This document shows positions 37,862 through 46,871 of a stretch of 64,000 nt of DNA, in pieces. The DNA is taken from the NCBI GenBank assembly GCA_900541035.1, contig UQIN01000002.1, forward strand, positions 1-64,000, written 5' to 3'. The position numbers were made by a program, and so were the translations under genes. Each line of letters begins with the position of its first letter. Position 1 is the first letter of the stretch. Below the pieces are notes generated by a model. That model made no database searches, had not been told where the DNA came from, and worked only from the letters and a program-made list of their open reading frames with translations. The DNA is from an uncultured Collinsella sp. (GTDB lineage: Bacteria > Actinomycetota > Coriobacteriia > Coriobacteriales > Coriobacteriaceae).

Positions 37862-39315
37862 CGGCGCACCGCCTTGGCAACGCATGCGGCAAGCGTCGAC
37901 GCCGCCGTCTCGATATCACGGTCGCCCACGAGTGTGCGCACATCAAACAAAATGCGATCGTGCGAGGTTCGCGTGACAACCGGCGTGTCGAAGTCCTGGA
38001 CAAGCGAGCGCTTGAGCGCATCGACCGTCAGGCGCTCGTCAACAAGACGCACGGCAACGCACATGGTGGGCAACTCGACGGTAGGCAGCGAGCCGCCGCC
38101 GGGAGCCGACGACTCCTCGACGATCTCCACCTGAACGGCGCACGGGCAGCCAGCCTTATCGAGGCCCGCCACCATCAGATCGCGCAACTTGCGTGCGCGA
38201 CGCTCCAGATGAGCCTGCGGAAGCGTGAGCATGTTGAGTACCGGCACCTCGCGATGGGCCACATCCGCCCCGTCCATGTAAATGCGCAGTGTAGCCTCGA
38301 GCGCCGCCAGTGCAAGCTTACCCGGACGCAGGGCACGCATAAGCGGATGCGACCCGCAGGCCTGGACCAGATCGCGACGACCCATGATAATGCCCGCCTG
38401 CGCGGCGCCGAGCAGCTTATCGCCCGAGCATGACACGATATCGAGCCCCGCCGCGACCGAAGCCGGCGTGGTTTCTTCGCCTCCGCGCACCAAGATGTCG
38501 TCGGGCAACAGCGCGCCCGACCCCTGGTCCTCGTAGAACAGCAGGCCATGCTTGTGGGCCAGGGCGGCAAGCTCCCGAGAGCCTACCTCCTCGTGAAAGC
38601 CCTCGATGCGATAGTTGGAAGGATGAACCTTGAGGATCATGGCCGTATCGGGTGTGATGGCTTGCTCATAATCTGCCAGGTGCGTGCGGTTGGTGGCGCC
38701 GACCTCGACGAGTTTGGCGCCCGAAGCCGCCATGACATCGGGGATGCGGAAGCTGCCGCCGATCTCGACAAGCTCGCCGCGGCTGACGATAACCTCTTTG
38801 CCCGCGGCATGGGTCGCCAGCACCAGCAGCACCGCGGCGGCGTTGTTGTTGACGACCAGCGCGTCCTCGGCACCGGTGAGTGAGCGGATGAGCTGCGCGG
38901 CATGCTCCTTGCGCGACCCTCGCGAGCAGGTGTCGACGCTGTACTCGAGCGTGCTGTAGCCGCGCGCGACCTCGGCCACGGCCTTTGCCGCCGACTCCGC
39001 GAGCGGGGCGCGGCCCAAGTTGGTATGGATGACCACACCCGTGGCGTTGACGGCAGGGCGCAGGCTCGGCAACGCGGAGCGGTGCGCACGCCACTCGATG
39101 GCCGAGGCAAGGTCGCGCTTAGAGCGCGGGGCAGCACCGGCGCGAATGGCTGCGCGCTCCTCGTCGAGCTCGGCCGTGACGGCGGCATGCACCACCGCGT
39201 CGCAGGTCTCCCCCGCCGCCTTCACGACCGGCCACTCGGCAAGCAGCTCGTTGACGGAAGGAATGGCGCGCAGGCGGGCGCGTACCTCATCGGACATGTT
39301 CTGGCTATCGCTCAT
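37858..39315 (-). CDS. selA: L-seryl-tRNA(Sec) selenium transferase
   Basis: 485 residues, full length. The pyridoxal-phosphate region is DIVSCSGDKLLGAAQAGIIMG with the binding lysine. Other family stretches are NATGVVIHTNLGRAPLAESA and VNNNAAAVLLVLATHAAGKEVIVSRGELVEIGGSFRIP. It converts seryl-tRNA(Sec) to selenocysteinyl-tRNA(Sec) using selenophosphate made by SelD. It overlaps selB by four bases. The start at 39315 has GAAAGG upstream. Confidence 0.96.
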   Translation of the reverse strand: MSDSQNMSDEVRARLRAIPSVNELLAEWPVVKAAGETCDAVVHAAVTAELDEERAAIRAGAAPRSKRDLASAIEWRAHRSALPSLRPAVNATGVVIHTNLGRAPLAESAAKAVAEVARGYSTLEYSVDTCSRGSRKEHAAQLIRSLTGAEDALVVNNNAAAVLLVLATHAAGKEVIVSRGELVEIGGSFRIPDVMAASGAKLVEVGATNRTHLADYEQAITPDTAMILKVHPSNYRIEGFHEEVGSRELAALAHKHGLLFYEDQGSGALLPDDILVRGGEETTPASVAAGLDIVSCSGDKLLGAAQAGIIMGRRDLVQACGSHPLMRALRPGKLALAALEATLRIYMDGADVAHREVPVLNMLTLPQAHLERRARKLRDLMVAGLDKAGCPCAVQVEIVEESSAPGGGSLPTVELPTMCVAVRLVDERLTVDALKRSLVQDFDTPVVTRTSHDRILFDVRTLVGDRDIETAASTLAACVAKAVRR

Positions 39316-39391
39316 GTGCGACCTTTCAAAACCAAAGGTGAATCAATCGTTCAAACGTCAAACTATCAGCCAATTCGATCGGCTGAGTCAA

Positions 39392-41506
39392 TCAATCGCT
39401 ATTATCCTCGCGTGCCGCGATCTTTTCCACGCGAACGGCGTTTTCCTGGGTGAGCGCAGCGCCCGTCAACGGGTCCCAACGCAACGGCGTATGGTCGAGC
39501 GGACCCACGCCCAAGGCTTGAGCGCCACCGACATCGGCGCCAAACGAACGCCCGCCGGGAGCGGCCGAGGTGAAGATGCACGCCGGATGCAGATACGGCG
39601 TCGTCTCCACGCGCACGCGATCGCGGCCCATGTCGCTCACAAGCTCGACGACCTCGCCATCGACGATACCCATGCGAGCGGCGACATCGGCGTTCATCTG
39701 CACGGCGTCCAAGTCCGACCCCACCTCGGCGGCACCGGCCGCCGCGAGTCTGCGCGAGGTATGCGACTCAAAGGGCCGGTTACCGCTAATGAGGCGAAAC
39801 ATCCCCGGGCTGGGTTCCACCATCGGCGCGATCCAGCCTGGCACGCGTCCCAGGCCGGCACGCTCCCATACGTCACTTGCCAGCGCAATTTTGCCGCCAT
39901 CCAAGGGGATCGCCGGCTCGCCCGTACGCGACGGCAGCGCAACGCCCGTGTCGGCCCAACCGCGCTCCTTGAGCTCGTCCAGATCGATCCCAAACGGCGC
40001 CACCTGGGCAGCCGCCAGATCGTCAGACGCAAACTGGAAGTACTCGCCCACACCACACGCCTGCGCCAGACCGGCAAAAATCTCCCGACCGGGACGTGTG
40101 TCGTCATGCTGCACAGGCAGCACGGCGTTGCGGTAGAACACGCGCGCATCGTTGGCGCCCACGACCGTACCCACGCCGCGGTCAGCCTCCAGATACGTCA
40201 CGTCGGGCAGCACGAAATCAGAAGCACGCGCCGTCTCGGACCAGCGAATATCAATCGTCACGAGCAGGTCAAGCTGTTCCAGAATCGATAGCCACGCACC
40301 GGCGTTGCCATAGCCCGCGCCGGGATTGCTGGCGTAAACGATCAGCCCGCGCAGGTCCCCGGCCAGAATCGACTGGCCGATGGTCGTGCACAGGCCGCGC
40401 TCGGGATCGACGAGCGGATAGCGCTCGGACCCCAGCTTGGGCCCATGCGGCACCGGCGGCGTCGCACAGCGCATGGGATCAAGGTCGCCCAACAAAAGCG
40501 ACGTGGGCGGGTTGAGCGCACCGCCCGCATGCCCGATACAGCCCAGCAGCACATCAACCAAGCAGATAGCGCGCGCGGTCTGGGTGCTATTGGCATACGC
40601 GATACCGATGCCACCGTGAAAGCCCGCATCCACCACGGCGGCAGGCGCGGCGGCAGCCAGATCGCGCGCCGTGGCGACAATCTCTGCGGCCGGCACGTCG
40701 CACATCGACTCGGCCCACTCGGGCGTCCAAGCACGGGCCACCTGCGCCAGCTCGTCAAAACCCGTGGTATAGCGGGCAACGAACTCGTGGTCGTACAAGT
40801 CCTCGGCAATCAGCACGTGGGCGATGCCCAGCAGTAGTGCCAAATCGCAGCCCGGGCGCACGCGCAGCCAGCGGTCGGCAAGCGCGGCGGAGCCGCTGCG
40901 CCGGGGGTCGACCACGATAATCTTCGCCCCGCGCCGGCGCGCATCGTTGAGCGCATCGACGGCCCCCATCGTCGATGAATCGACGATGGAACGCCCCAGG
41001 TACATGATGCAGTCGGTATGTGCCAGGTCGGAGGCGGGGCTATAGCCCAGGCTGTGCTCCCAACCGGTAAGTCGGCTTACCTCGCAGGCGCCATCGGCAC
41101 CGTACACGTTGGGCGAGCCCAGCGCATGCATAAAACGATACGCCCAGTAGCGGTCGAACGAGGGAACGCCGAGCGTCATGCCCAGCGCGCGCGGACCATG
41201 CCCGTCAACAATCCCCAAAAGGCGCTCGGCAATCTGGGCAAACGCCTCGTCCCAGGTAATCGCATCGAACCCCGAGCCATCCCGGCGGCGTCGCATGGGA
41301 TGCAAAATCCGGTCACGCTCGTCAAACGGCATTGCCAGGCGATGCCGTCCGCGGGCACACAGGGCTCGCGCCGCGCACGGATGCCCCGCAACCGGCACAG
41401 CCACCACACGTCCATCCTCAACATGGGCCGCAAAGGCGCAATCGGCATAGCATCCCCCGCATGTGGTCACCACGGCGCGACCGTCACGCTTCACAGCAGA
41501 TGCCAT
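39392..41506 (-). CDS. Molybdopterin oxidoreductase, Cys-type, DMSO reductase family
   Basis: 704 residues from the ATG at 41506 (AAAGGGG eight bases upstream). The N-terminal 4Fe-4S cysteines are TTCGGCYADC followed by CAARALCARG. The molybdenum ligand position reads GADGACEVSRLTGWEHSLG, so the ligand is cysteine, not selenocysteine. The C-terminal molydop-binding domain contains MVEPSPGMFRLISGNRPFESH. It lies between the formate channel and selA in the formate block. It might act as a formate dehydrogenase that does not need selenium, or reduce thiosulfate or a similar compound; no small subunit is adjacent. The exact reaction is unknown. Confidence 0.82.
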   Translation of the reverse strand: MASAVKRDGRAVVTTCGGCYADCAFAAHVEDGRVVAVPVAGHPCAARALCARGRHRLAMPFDERDRILHPMRRRRDGSGFDAITWDEAFAQIAERLLGIVDGHGPRALGMTLGVPSFDRYWAYRFMHALGSPNVYGADGACEVSRLTGWEHSLGYSPASDLAHTDCIMYLGRSIVDSSTMGAVDALNDARRRGAKIIVVDPRRSGSAALADRWLRVRPGCDLALLLGIAHVLIAEDLYDHEFVARYTTGFDELAQVARAWTPEWAESMCDVPAAEIVATARDLAAAAPAAVVDAGFHGGIGIAYANSTQTARAICLVDVLLGCIGHAGGALNPPTSLLLGDLDPMRCATPPVPHGPKLGSERYPLVDPERGLCTTIGQSILAGDLRGLIVYASNPGAGYGNAGAWLSILEQLDLLVTIDIRWSETARASDFVLPDVTYLEADRGVGTVVGANDARVFYRNAVLPVQHDDTRPGREIFAGLAQACGVGEYFQFASDDLAAAQVAPFGIDLDELKERGWADTGVALPSRTGEPAIPLDGGKIALASDVWERAGLGRVPGWIAPMVEPSPGMFRLISGNRPFESHTSRRLAAAGAAEVGSDLDAVQMNADVAARMGIVDGEVVELVSDMGRDRVRVETTPYLHPACIFTSAAPGGRSFGADVGGAQALGVGPLDHTPLRWDPLTGAALTQENAVRVEKIAAREDNSD

Positions 41507-41570
41507 CTCGATTACCCCTTTCATCAGCCAAACACAACAGGCCAAAAGCCCGGCAACGAGCCCCAGACCC

Positions 41571-41606
41571 AAAAAGCCTCCCGCGCGGCAACGCCCCGCG
41601 GGAGGC
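41571..41606 (-). terminator. Terminator after the formate channel gene
   Basis: Arms GCCTCCCGCG / CGCGGGAGGC with an 11-nt loop, followed by TTTTT on the minus strand, 23 bp past the focA stop. It separates the hydrogenlyase transcript from the molybdopterin oxidoreductase and selA. Confidence 0.88.
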
Positions 41607-41628
41607 CCAACGTCAAACAGACGGTACC

Positions 41629-42468
41629 TTACGCCTCGGACTTCTTGGCGTAGACAAACCAGTAGCCGAGCGCGATCAGAACCGCGCCGCCCACGATGTT
41701 GCCCAGCGTGGCGGCGGACAAGTTAAACGCAATGCCCGCAGCGTTGAGCGCATCGGCGCCGGCGACGTCGGCACCATAACCGCACGCGTGCATCACGGCA
41801 CCCATAGGCAAAAAGTACATGTTGGCGACGCAGTGCTCAAAACCGCAGGCCACAAAGGCGGCGATGGGCAGCAGAATGCCCACAACCTTATCGACCACGG
41901 TCTTGCCGGCGGTACCGATCCACACGGCAAGGCACACAAAGATGTTGCACAGGATGCCGCGGAAGAAGATCGTCACCCAGTCGATCGTCACCTTGCCGGC
42001 GGCGACGCTCACCATGGAGTTGGCGACCGCCTCGCCGTTGAGCTTGTAAATGCCGGCCATGTACACCAAAAAGACGATGAACAGAGCACCGACAAAATTG
42101 CCGACCCACACGACGACCCATGCCTTAAGCATCTGGACCAAGGTGATCTTTTTGCTCTTGAGCGCGCAGACCATAAGCGAATTGCCGGTGAACAGCTCAG
42201 CGCCGCACACCAGCACCAGCACCAGGCCCAGGCAAAAGCACAGGCCGCCCACGACGCGCTGGGCACCCCAGCCCAGCGTGCTGTCGCTCAAAAACACCGT
42301 AAAAAACAGGCCGCCGAAGGCGATAAACGCGCCGGCGAACATTGCCAACAGAAAGGCCTTAGCGACCGGCAGGTTAGCCTTGGTCACGCCGGCGGCCTCG
42401 GTCTTGGCCTCGATCGCGGCGGGCGCCAGGCAATCGGGAGCGGGATATTCTGCCTTGGAATCTGCCAT
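41629..42468 (-). CDS. focA: Formate/nitrite transporter family channel (FocA-like)
   Basis: 279 residues from the ATG at 42468. Six hydrophobic segments are typical of FNT pentameric channels. NLPVAKAFLLAMFAGAFIAFGG opens the first, ELFTGNSLM follows, and GFEHCVANMYFLPMG holds the conserved pore histidine. It lets formate in or out of the cytoplasm. It is directly downstream of hycI and ends in a strong terminator, so it belongs to the hydrogenlyase transcript. Nitrite or hydrosulfide transport cannot be ruled out from sequence alone. Confidence 0.9.
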   Translation of the reverse strand: MADSKAEYPAPDCLAPAAIEAKTEAAGVTKANLPVAKAFLLAMFAGAFIAFGGLFFTVFLSDSTLGWGAQRVVGGLCFCLGLVLVLVCGAELFTGNSLMVCALKSKKITLVQMLKAWVVVWVGNFVGALFIVFLVYMAGIYKLNGEAVANSMVSVAAGKVTIDWVTIFFRGILCNIFVCLAVWIGTAGKTVVDKVVGILLPIAAFVACGFEHCVANMYFLPMGAVMHACGYGADVAGADALNAAGIAFNLSAATLGNIVGGAVLIALGYWFVYAKKSEA

Positions 42469-42507
42469 GTCAATCACTTCTTTCCTAATCAGCAGGGACA
42501 AGCGCTC

Positions 42508-43011
42508 CTATAGCTCCTGCCCCAAGCGGACAAAGTGGGAAAAGTCGTTGGCGGCCACGGCGTCATACACGGCGTCGACGGCCTCAAAGACCTCCGGGGA
42601 CATGGGGTTATAGAACTCCGTATCGCCCGGCTGAATCCCTATGAAGACGATATCTTCGCACGATTGCTCGATTTCTTCGATCAGAATCGACAAGGGAAGC
42701 GAATGCGTGGTGAACATCGACTTGCGGGCCACGTCACGTTTGTCGAGCAAGCGGATGGCGCCGACGGGCAGCGCCATGTCGGCGGCATCGACCAACACCA
42801 GGCGCGGCGGACGCTCGCGCTTGACCTCGATGATGTCGTCCTCGGGCGTTTGCCCACCGTCGATGGTGTACCAACCGGCGATGGGCGCGTCCTCCATCTT
42901 TTTGGAGAGCACGGGGCCGGCGGCATCGTCGGCGCGCAGCACGCTTCCCGCCGTGAGCACAATGCCCGCAAACGGGGCGCCGTTCACACGGCCATCCACA
43001 ACGCGACCCAT
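42508..43011 (-). CDS. hycI: Hydrogenase maturation protease (HycI-like)
   Basis: 167 residues. Nickel-sensing acidic and histidine residues are in RADDAAGPVLSK, VLVDAADMALPVG and TTHSLPLSILIEEI, as in HycI and HybD. It clips the C-terminus of the hydrogenase large subunit (HycE/HyfG, encoded upstream in this operon) after nickel insertion. It follows hycH with the stop and start touching. General hypABCDEF maturation genes are not in this window. Confidence 0.85.
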   Translation of the reverse strand: MGRVVDGRVNGAPFAGIVLTAGSVLRADDAAGPVLSKKMEDAPIAGWYTIDGGQTPEDDIIEVKRERPPRLVLVDAADMALPVGAIRLLDKRDVARKSMFTTHSLPLSILIEEIEQSCEDIVFIGIQPGDTEFYNPMSPEVFEAVDAVYDAVAANDFSHFVRLGQEL

Positions 43012-43592
43012 TACTGTAGCCTCCCCGTCAGATACACGCCCGACACATCGCGCACGCGCTCAACCAGATCGCGAAACTTCATTAAGAACGCGACCTGCTG
43101 GGCATGCAGGCCAAAGTCGTCATCGAACACCGAGATGCCGGCCTTGGCCGAACCGCGAAAACCGCGATCGTCGAGCAGCGTGTCACAGGCCTCGAGCAGC
43201 GACGGCACCGCCGCCTTGTCGAGCTGGCACTCGCCAAAGGAGCGGATGGCCTCGAACTTGGTCTTGGCCTCCCCCTCCGGCAGCGCGTCGATAAGCGTAT
43301 AGAACACGTTCACCGGCACCGACAGGCGCGGCTCAAAGCAGTCGAGCACGCCGGTGTGGTGGCCCACGGCGAGCGTGTAGTACAGCACGTCGCAGGCCTC
43401 CTGGGGAACGTCTTCCTCGGTCTCCACAAACTTACGCGTGAGCTCATAGAAGACCACCTGGTCGGGCGTATGGCCCAGGCAGGGGTCGGCGACGCCCTCG
43501 GCGGCCTCGTCGCTTGCGCGCGAGGCATCGCCAAAAGAGCCGCCGAGCATGCCGGGGCCCGCAAAGTAACCAGAGCGGTCCGTGAGCTCCAT
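43011..43592 (-). CDS. hycH: Formate hydrogenlyase maturation protein HycH family
   Basis: 193 residues, soluble. VVFYELTRKFVETEEDVPQEACDVLYYTLAVGHHTGVLDCF and its position between the small subunit and the protease identify the HycH/HyfJ family, which assists assembly of the hydrogenlyase. Its biochemical role is not established. It abuts hyfI on one side and hycI on the other. Confidence 0.85.
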   Translation of the reverse strand: MELTDRSGYFAGPGMLGGSFGDASRASDEAAEGVADPCLGHTPDQVVFYELTRKFVETEEDVPQEACDVLYYTLAVGHHTGVLDCFEPRLSVPVNVFYTLIDALPEGEAKTKFEAIRSFGECQLDKAAVPSLLEACDTLLDDRGFRGSAKAGISVFDDDFGLHAQQVAFLMKFRDLVERVRDVSGVYLTGRLQ

Positions 43593-44375
43593 CTAGCGAC
43601 CTCCGGCCAGTACCAGATCCTGTAACGCCGAGTACACCTCAACGCGGCGAGGATCATCCTGCTTGTCGATGAGCAGCGCCATGGCACCGCGGATATCGCC
43701 CTTGGGCGCGCCCTCGAGCGTATCCATAAACTCGTTGGCCAAGTCGCGGCCGTAACGGTAGCCGCTCATGGCGCGAGCCTCGCGCTCGATGGCAACGCGC
43801 AGCTTGTACGGCACGCCGGGGTGCAGGATATCGGCCTGCTCGCCGGCGGCCTCCACCGTGGTCTCGGCATGGAGCTTTTGGTCCAGCAGGCCAAGTGCCA
43901 TGGCAAAGCCGTAGATGGTCTGCGCGGGGCTGGGCGGGCAGCCGGGGATATAGACATCGACCGGCAAGATCTTGTCCGTGCCACCCCAGACGCAGTAGTT
44001 GTCGTAGAAGATGCCGCCGGTGCAGCCGCACGCGCCATAGGACACCACGATCTTGGGATCGGGTGCGGCCTCAAAGGCGCGCAGGGCCGGCATGCGCATG
44101 GCACGCGTTACGGCGCCGGTGTACAGCAGCACATCGGCGTGACGGGGCGAGGGCACGACCTTGATGCCAAAGCGCTCGACGTCGAAGACGGGCGTGATGG
44201 AACCGAAGATCTCGATCTCGCAGCCGTTGCAGCCGCCGCAGTCAACACGGTAGACGTACACCGAGCGCTTGATCTTCTTAAGAAGGGTCGCCTTGGCCTT
44301 CTCGATGCTCTCATCGAGCTCGATCTTGGTCGGGCGGTACTGGAGCCGCTCGGGCAAAAGCGTGGGTTCGGCCAT
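43593..44375 (-). CDS. hyfI: Hydrogenase small subunit HyfI/HycG (NuoB-like)
   Basis: 260 residues. The Fe-S cluster ligands are in CGGCNGCEIEIFG, GACGCTGGIFYDNYCVWGG and VYIPGCPPSPAQTIYG, the NuoB-like pattern with CxxC, C and PGCP. The C-terminal extension after about residue 170 is longer than in NuoB. It relays electrons from the ferredoxin-like subunit to the NiFe site in HyfG. It lies in the operon between hyfH and hycH. Confidence 0.93.
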   Translation of the reverse strand: MAEPTLLPERLQYRPTKIELDESIEKAKATLLKKIKRSVYVYRVDCGGCNGCEIEIFGSITPVFDVERFGIKVVPSPRHADVLLYTGAVTRAMRMPALRAFEAAPDPKIVVSYGACGCTGGIFYDNYCVWGGTDKILPVDVYIPGCPPSPAQTIYGFAMALGLLDQKLHAETTVEAAGEQADILHPGVPYKLRVAIEREARAMSGYRYGRDLANEFMDTLEGAPKGDIRGAMALLIDKQDDPRRVEVYSALQDLVLAGGR

Positions 44376-44377
44376 GG

Positions 44378-45094
44378 TTACTCCTCCTTCGTTTCAAAAT
44401 CCATGATGATGCCCTCGACCGGCGCCGGACCGGCGGGAATCTCGGGCGCATCGGGGTTGAGCTCGCGGTCGATATACTCCGGGTTCACGCCGTGGCCGCC
44501 CAGATACTCCATGCCGGGGCCCTGGGGCTCACCGGACGCAAGCGTCTCGTTGGCAGCCATGCCGGCAGCGTTGCCGGTCTTTACGGCCGAGGCGGCGCGC
44601 AGGGCGTCGAGCTCGCGCTTGCACTCCTGGCACATACCGACGGTACGGGCAGCCTGCTCGGCCTCCATGCCGCCGGCCTTTTGCAGCAGGCGCTTTGCGT
44701 AGTCGATCTCCTTGTGCGGGGCAAACGGCTTGCCGCAGCGCGAGCAGTGCTCGAGCGTATAGACGCTCTTGCTGGTGAGGTCGTCCTTGCTCATGACGGC
44801 AAGCTCAAACTCCTCGGTGAGCTTGATGGCCTCCATGGGGCAGGCTTCCTCGCAGCGGCCGCAAAAGATGCAGCGGCCGTAGTCGATCGACCAGGTAATG
44901 GTATCGGCCGCAAGGTCGGTGTCCATGCGAATGGCATCGGCCGGGCACGCCACGCCGCAGGCACCGCAGGCGATGCAGAGCTCGGCATTGTGCTCGGGCT
45001 TGCCGCGCATGTCCTTATTGGTGGGGAACGGCGCAAACGGGTACTTGACCGTCGCGTCGCCGGCCTTGGCGTTAACCTTCCAAAGCTTCAGCAT
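44378..45094 (-). CDS. hyfH: Hydrogenlyase ferredoxin subunit HyfH/HycF (NuoI-like)
   Basis: 238 residues from the ATG at 45094, which sits one base after the stop of the large-subunit gene. Two 4Fe-4S motifs are CIACGACGVACPADAI and CIFCGRCEEACPMEAI. A further CSRCGKPF ... CQEC pair lies near residues 130-165 and could bind another metal, as in HycF/HyfH. It passes electrons to HyfI. The acidic C-terminal tail (about 60 residues) is longer than usual. Confidence 0.92.
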   Translation of the reverse strand: MLKLWKVNAKAGDATVKYPFAPFPTNKDMRGKPEHNAELCIACGACGVACPADAIRMDTDLAADTITWSIDYGRCIFCGRCEEACPMEAIKLTEEFELAVMSKDDLTSKSVYTLEHCSRCGKPFAPHKEIDYAKRLLQKAGGMEAEQAARTVGMCQECKRELDALRAASAVKTGNAAGMAANETLASGEPQGPGMEYLGGHGVNPEYIDRELNPDAPEIPAGPAPVEGIIMDFETKEE

Positions 45095-45095
45095 A

Positions 45096-46868
45096 TTAGA
45101 GCGCCTCCTCATCGAGCGGAGCGGCCAAGGTGCCCTCGCCCGCAAGCGGCGACTTGTCGCGCCAGACGTTCTCGAACTGCTCCTTGTCGAGCACGTGGTC
45201 GCGCTTGGCGGCGACATCGGTCACCGTCACGCGATCGGTGCAGGAGTAGCACGGGTCGAGCGAGCCGACGATCAGCGCCGCGTCGCCCACGGTGTTGCCG
45301 CGGAACATGTAGCGCAGGACCGGCCAGTTGCTGTACGTGGCGGCCTTGGCGCGCCAGCGGTAGCACTTCTGGTTATTGCCGAGCATGGCCCAGTGCACGT
45401 CCTCGCCGCGCGGCGCCTCGGTGGCGCCGATGGCGTACTTGTGCGGGGTGTACTCCCAATCCGTGGTGAGGATGGGGCCCGACGGGCAGTTCTCGAGCAT
45501 GGTCTCGATCATGTCGATCGAATCGTAGACCTCCTGGATGCGGACGGCGGTACGGCCGAAGGCGTCGCAGGTGTCGGCCGTGGCGGCGTGCATCTTTTGG
45601 ACGTCCGGATCGGCGTAGCCGTCGAAGGGATGGTCAAAGCGCACGTCGCGGGCATAGCCCGAGCCACGCATGAGCGGGCCGACCGGCGAGAAGTCGCGTG
45701 CAATCTTGCGGTCCAAGATGCCGATACCGCTCGTACGCTCAATAAAGTTGGGCGTGGAGAGCAGCACGTCGACGAGCTCCTGAACCTCGGAGCGCAGCTG
45801 GTGGATGGTCGTGAGCGTGGAGAGCTTCTGCTCAGCCAAAATGTCGCGACGCACGCCGCCAATCACGTTGAGGCCGTAGGTCTTGCGGTGACCGGAGAGC
45901 TTCTCGGCCAGGTCCATGGACTTCTCGCGGACGCGGAAGAACTGCTGGAAGCCGGAGTCGAAGCCCGTGTAGTGCGACGCCAGGCCAATGTTGAGCAGAT
46001 GCGAGTGCAGGCGCTCAACCTCGAGCATGATGGCGCGGATGTACTGGGCGCGCGGCGGAACATGGATGCCCTGAGCGCGCTCGACGGCCTCGGCGTAGGC
46101 CACCGAGTGGGCGCAGCCGCAGATGCCGCAGATGCGGTCGGCGAGGAACGTCACGGCGTCATAGTTCAGGCGCGTCTCGGCAACCTTCTCCATGCCGCGG
46201 TGCACGTAGAACAGACGGTAGTCGGCGTCGACGATCGTCTCGCCCTCAACGAACAGGCGGAAGTGGCCAGGCTCGTCGGAGGTAATGTGCAACGGGCCCA
46301 TGGGAACGAGCGTCGTCTCCTTGCCCTTGGTATCGGCCAAGAACTCGTAGTTTTCCATGTCGCTCGCGGGAGCGGGACGGAAGCGGTAGTCCATGGAGTC
46401 CTTGCGCAGCGGGTACAGGCCGCTGGGCCAATCGTCGGGCAGCACCAGGCGACGACGATCGGGCAGACCCTCGGGGATCAGGCCGAACATATCGCGCAGC
46501 TCGCGCTCGCCCCACACGCAGGCGGGAACGAACGGCGTCACGGACGGGAACGTCATCTTGGCGGGATCGACCTCGGCACGCACGGTCACCCAGCCGGGGT
46601 CCTCCCCCTCCATGGAGATGACGTAGTACACGGCATAACGGCCGCACAGGCTGCGCTCGTCGTTGCCGATGATCACGGGGATCCAGCCGTAGCGTTCGTA
46701 GTACAGGTAGTGGACGGCCTCGGGCAGCTTGTCCTGCTTGACGGTGATCGTCAGCTGGTCCTCGCACTGCCACTCGACCTTCTCGATGCAGCCCGGAACG
46801 GCGCGGCGCAGGGCCTCGACATGGCTCTCGCAGCGACGGGCATACACCTTGTTCTCAGTTTCAATCAT
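45096..46868 (-). CDS. hyfG: [NiFe]-hydrogenase large subunit HyfG/HycE (NuoCD-like, group 4a)
   Basis: 590 residues. The N-terminal NuoC-like domain (about residues 1-170) is fused to the NuoD-like large subunit. The nickel-binding cysteines are in RICGICGCAHS near residue 244 and DPCYSC near residue 540. It makes H2 from protons and the electrons of formate, on the cytoplasmic side of the membrane. About 50 residues follow the second CxxC. HycI presumably removes the C-terminal part after nickel loading. Confidence 0.95.
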   Translation of the reverse strand: MIETENKVYARRCESHVEALRRAVPGCIEKVEWQCEDQLTITVKQDKLPEAVHYLYYERYGWIPVIIGNDERSLCGRYAVYYVISMEGEDPGWVTVRAEVDPAKMTFPSVTPFVPACVWGERELRDMFGLIPEGLPDRRRLVLPDDWPSGLYPLRKDSMDYRFRPAPASDMENYEFLADTKGKETTLVPMGPLHITSDEPGHFRLFVEGETIVDADYRLFYVHRGMEKVAETRLNYDAVTFLADRICGICGCAHSVAYAEAVERAQGIHVPPRAQYIRAIMLEVERLHSHLLNIGLASHYTGFDSGFQQFFRVREKSMDLAEKLSGHRKTYGLNVIGGVRRDILAEQKLSTLTTIHQLRSEVQELVDVLLSTPNFIERTSGIGILDRKIARDFSPVGPLMRGSGYARDVRFDHPFDGYADPDVQKMHAATADTCDAFGRTAVRIQEVYDSIDMIETMLENCPSGPILTTDWEYTPHKYAIGATEAPRGEDVHWAMLGNNQKCYRWRAKAATYSNWPVLRYMFRGNTVGDAALIVGSLDPCYSCTDRVTVTDVAAKRDHVLDKEQFENVWRDKSPLAGEGTLAAPLDEEAL

Positions 46869-46871
46869 TCG

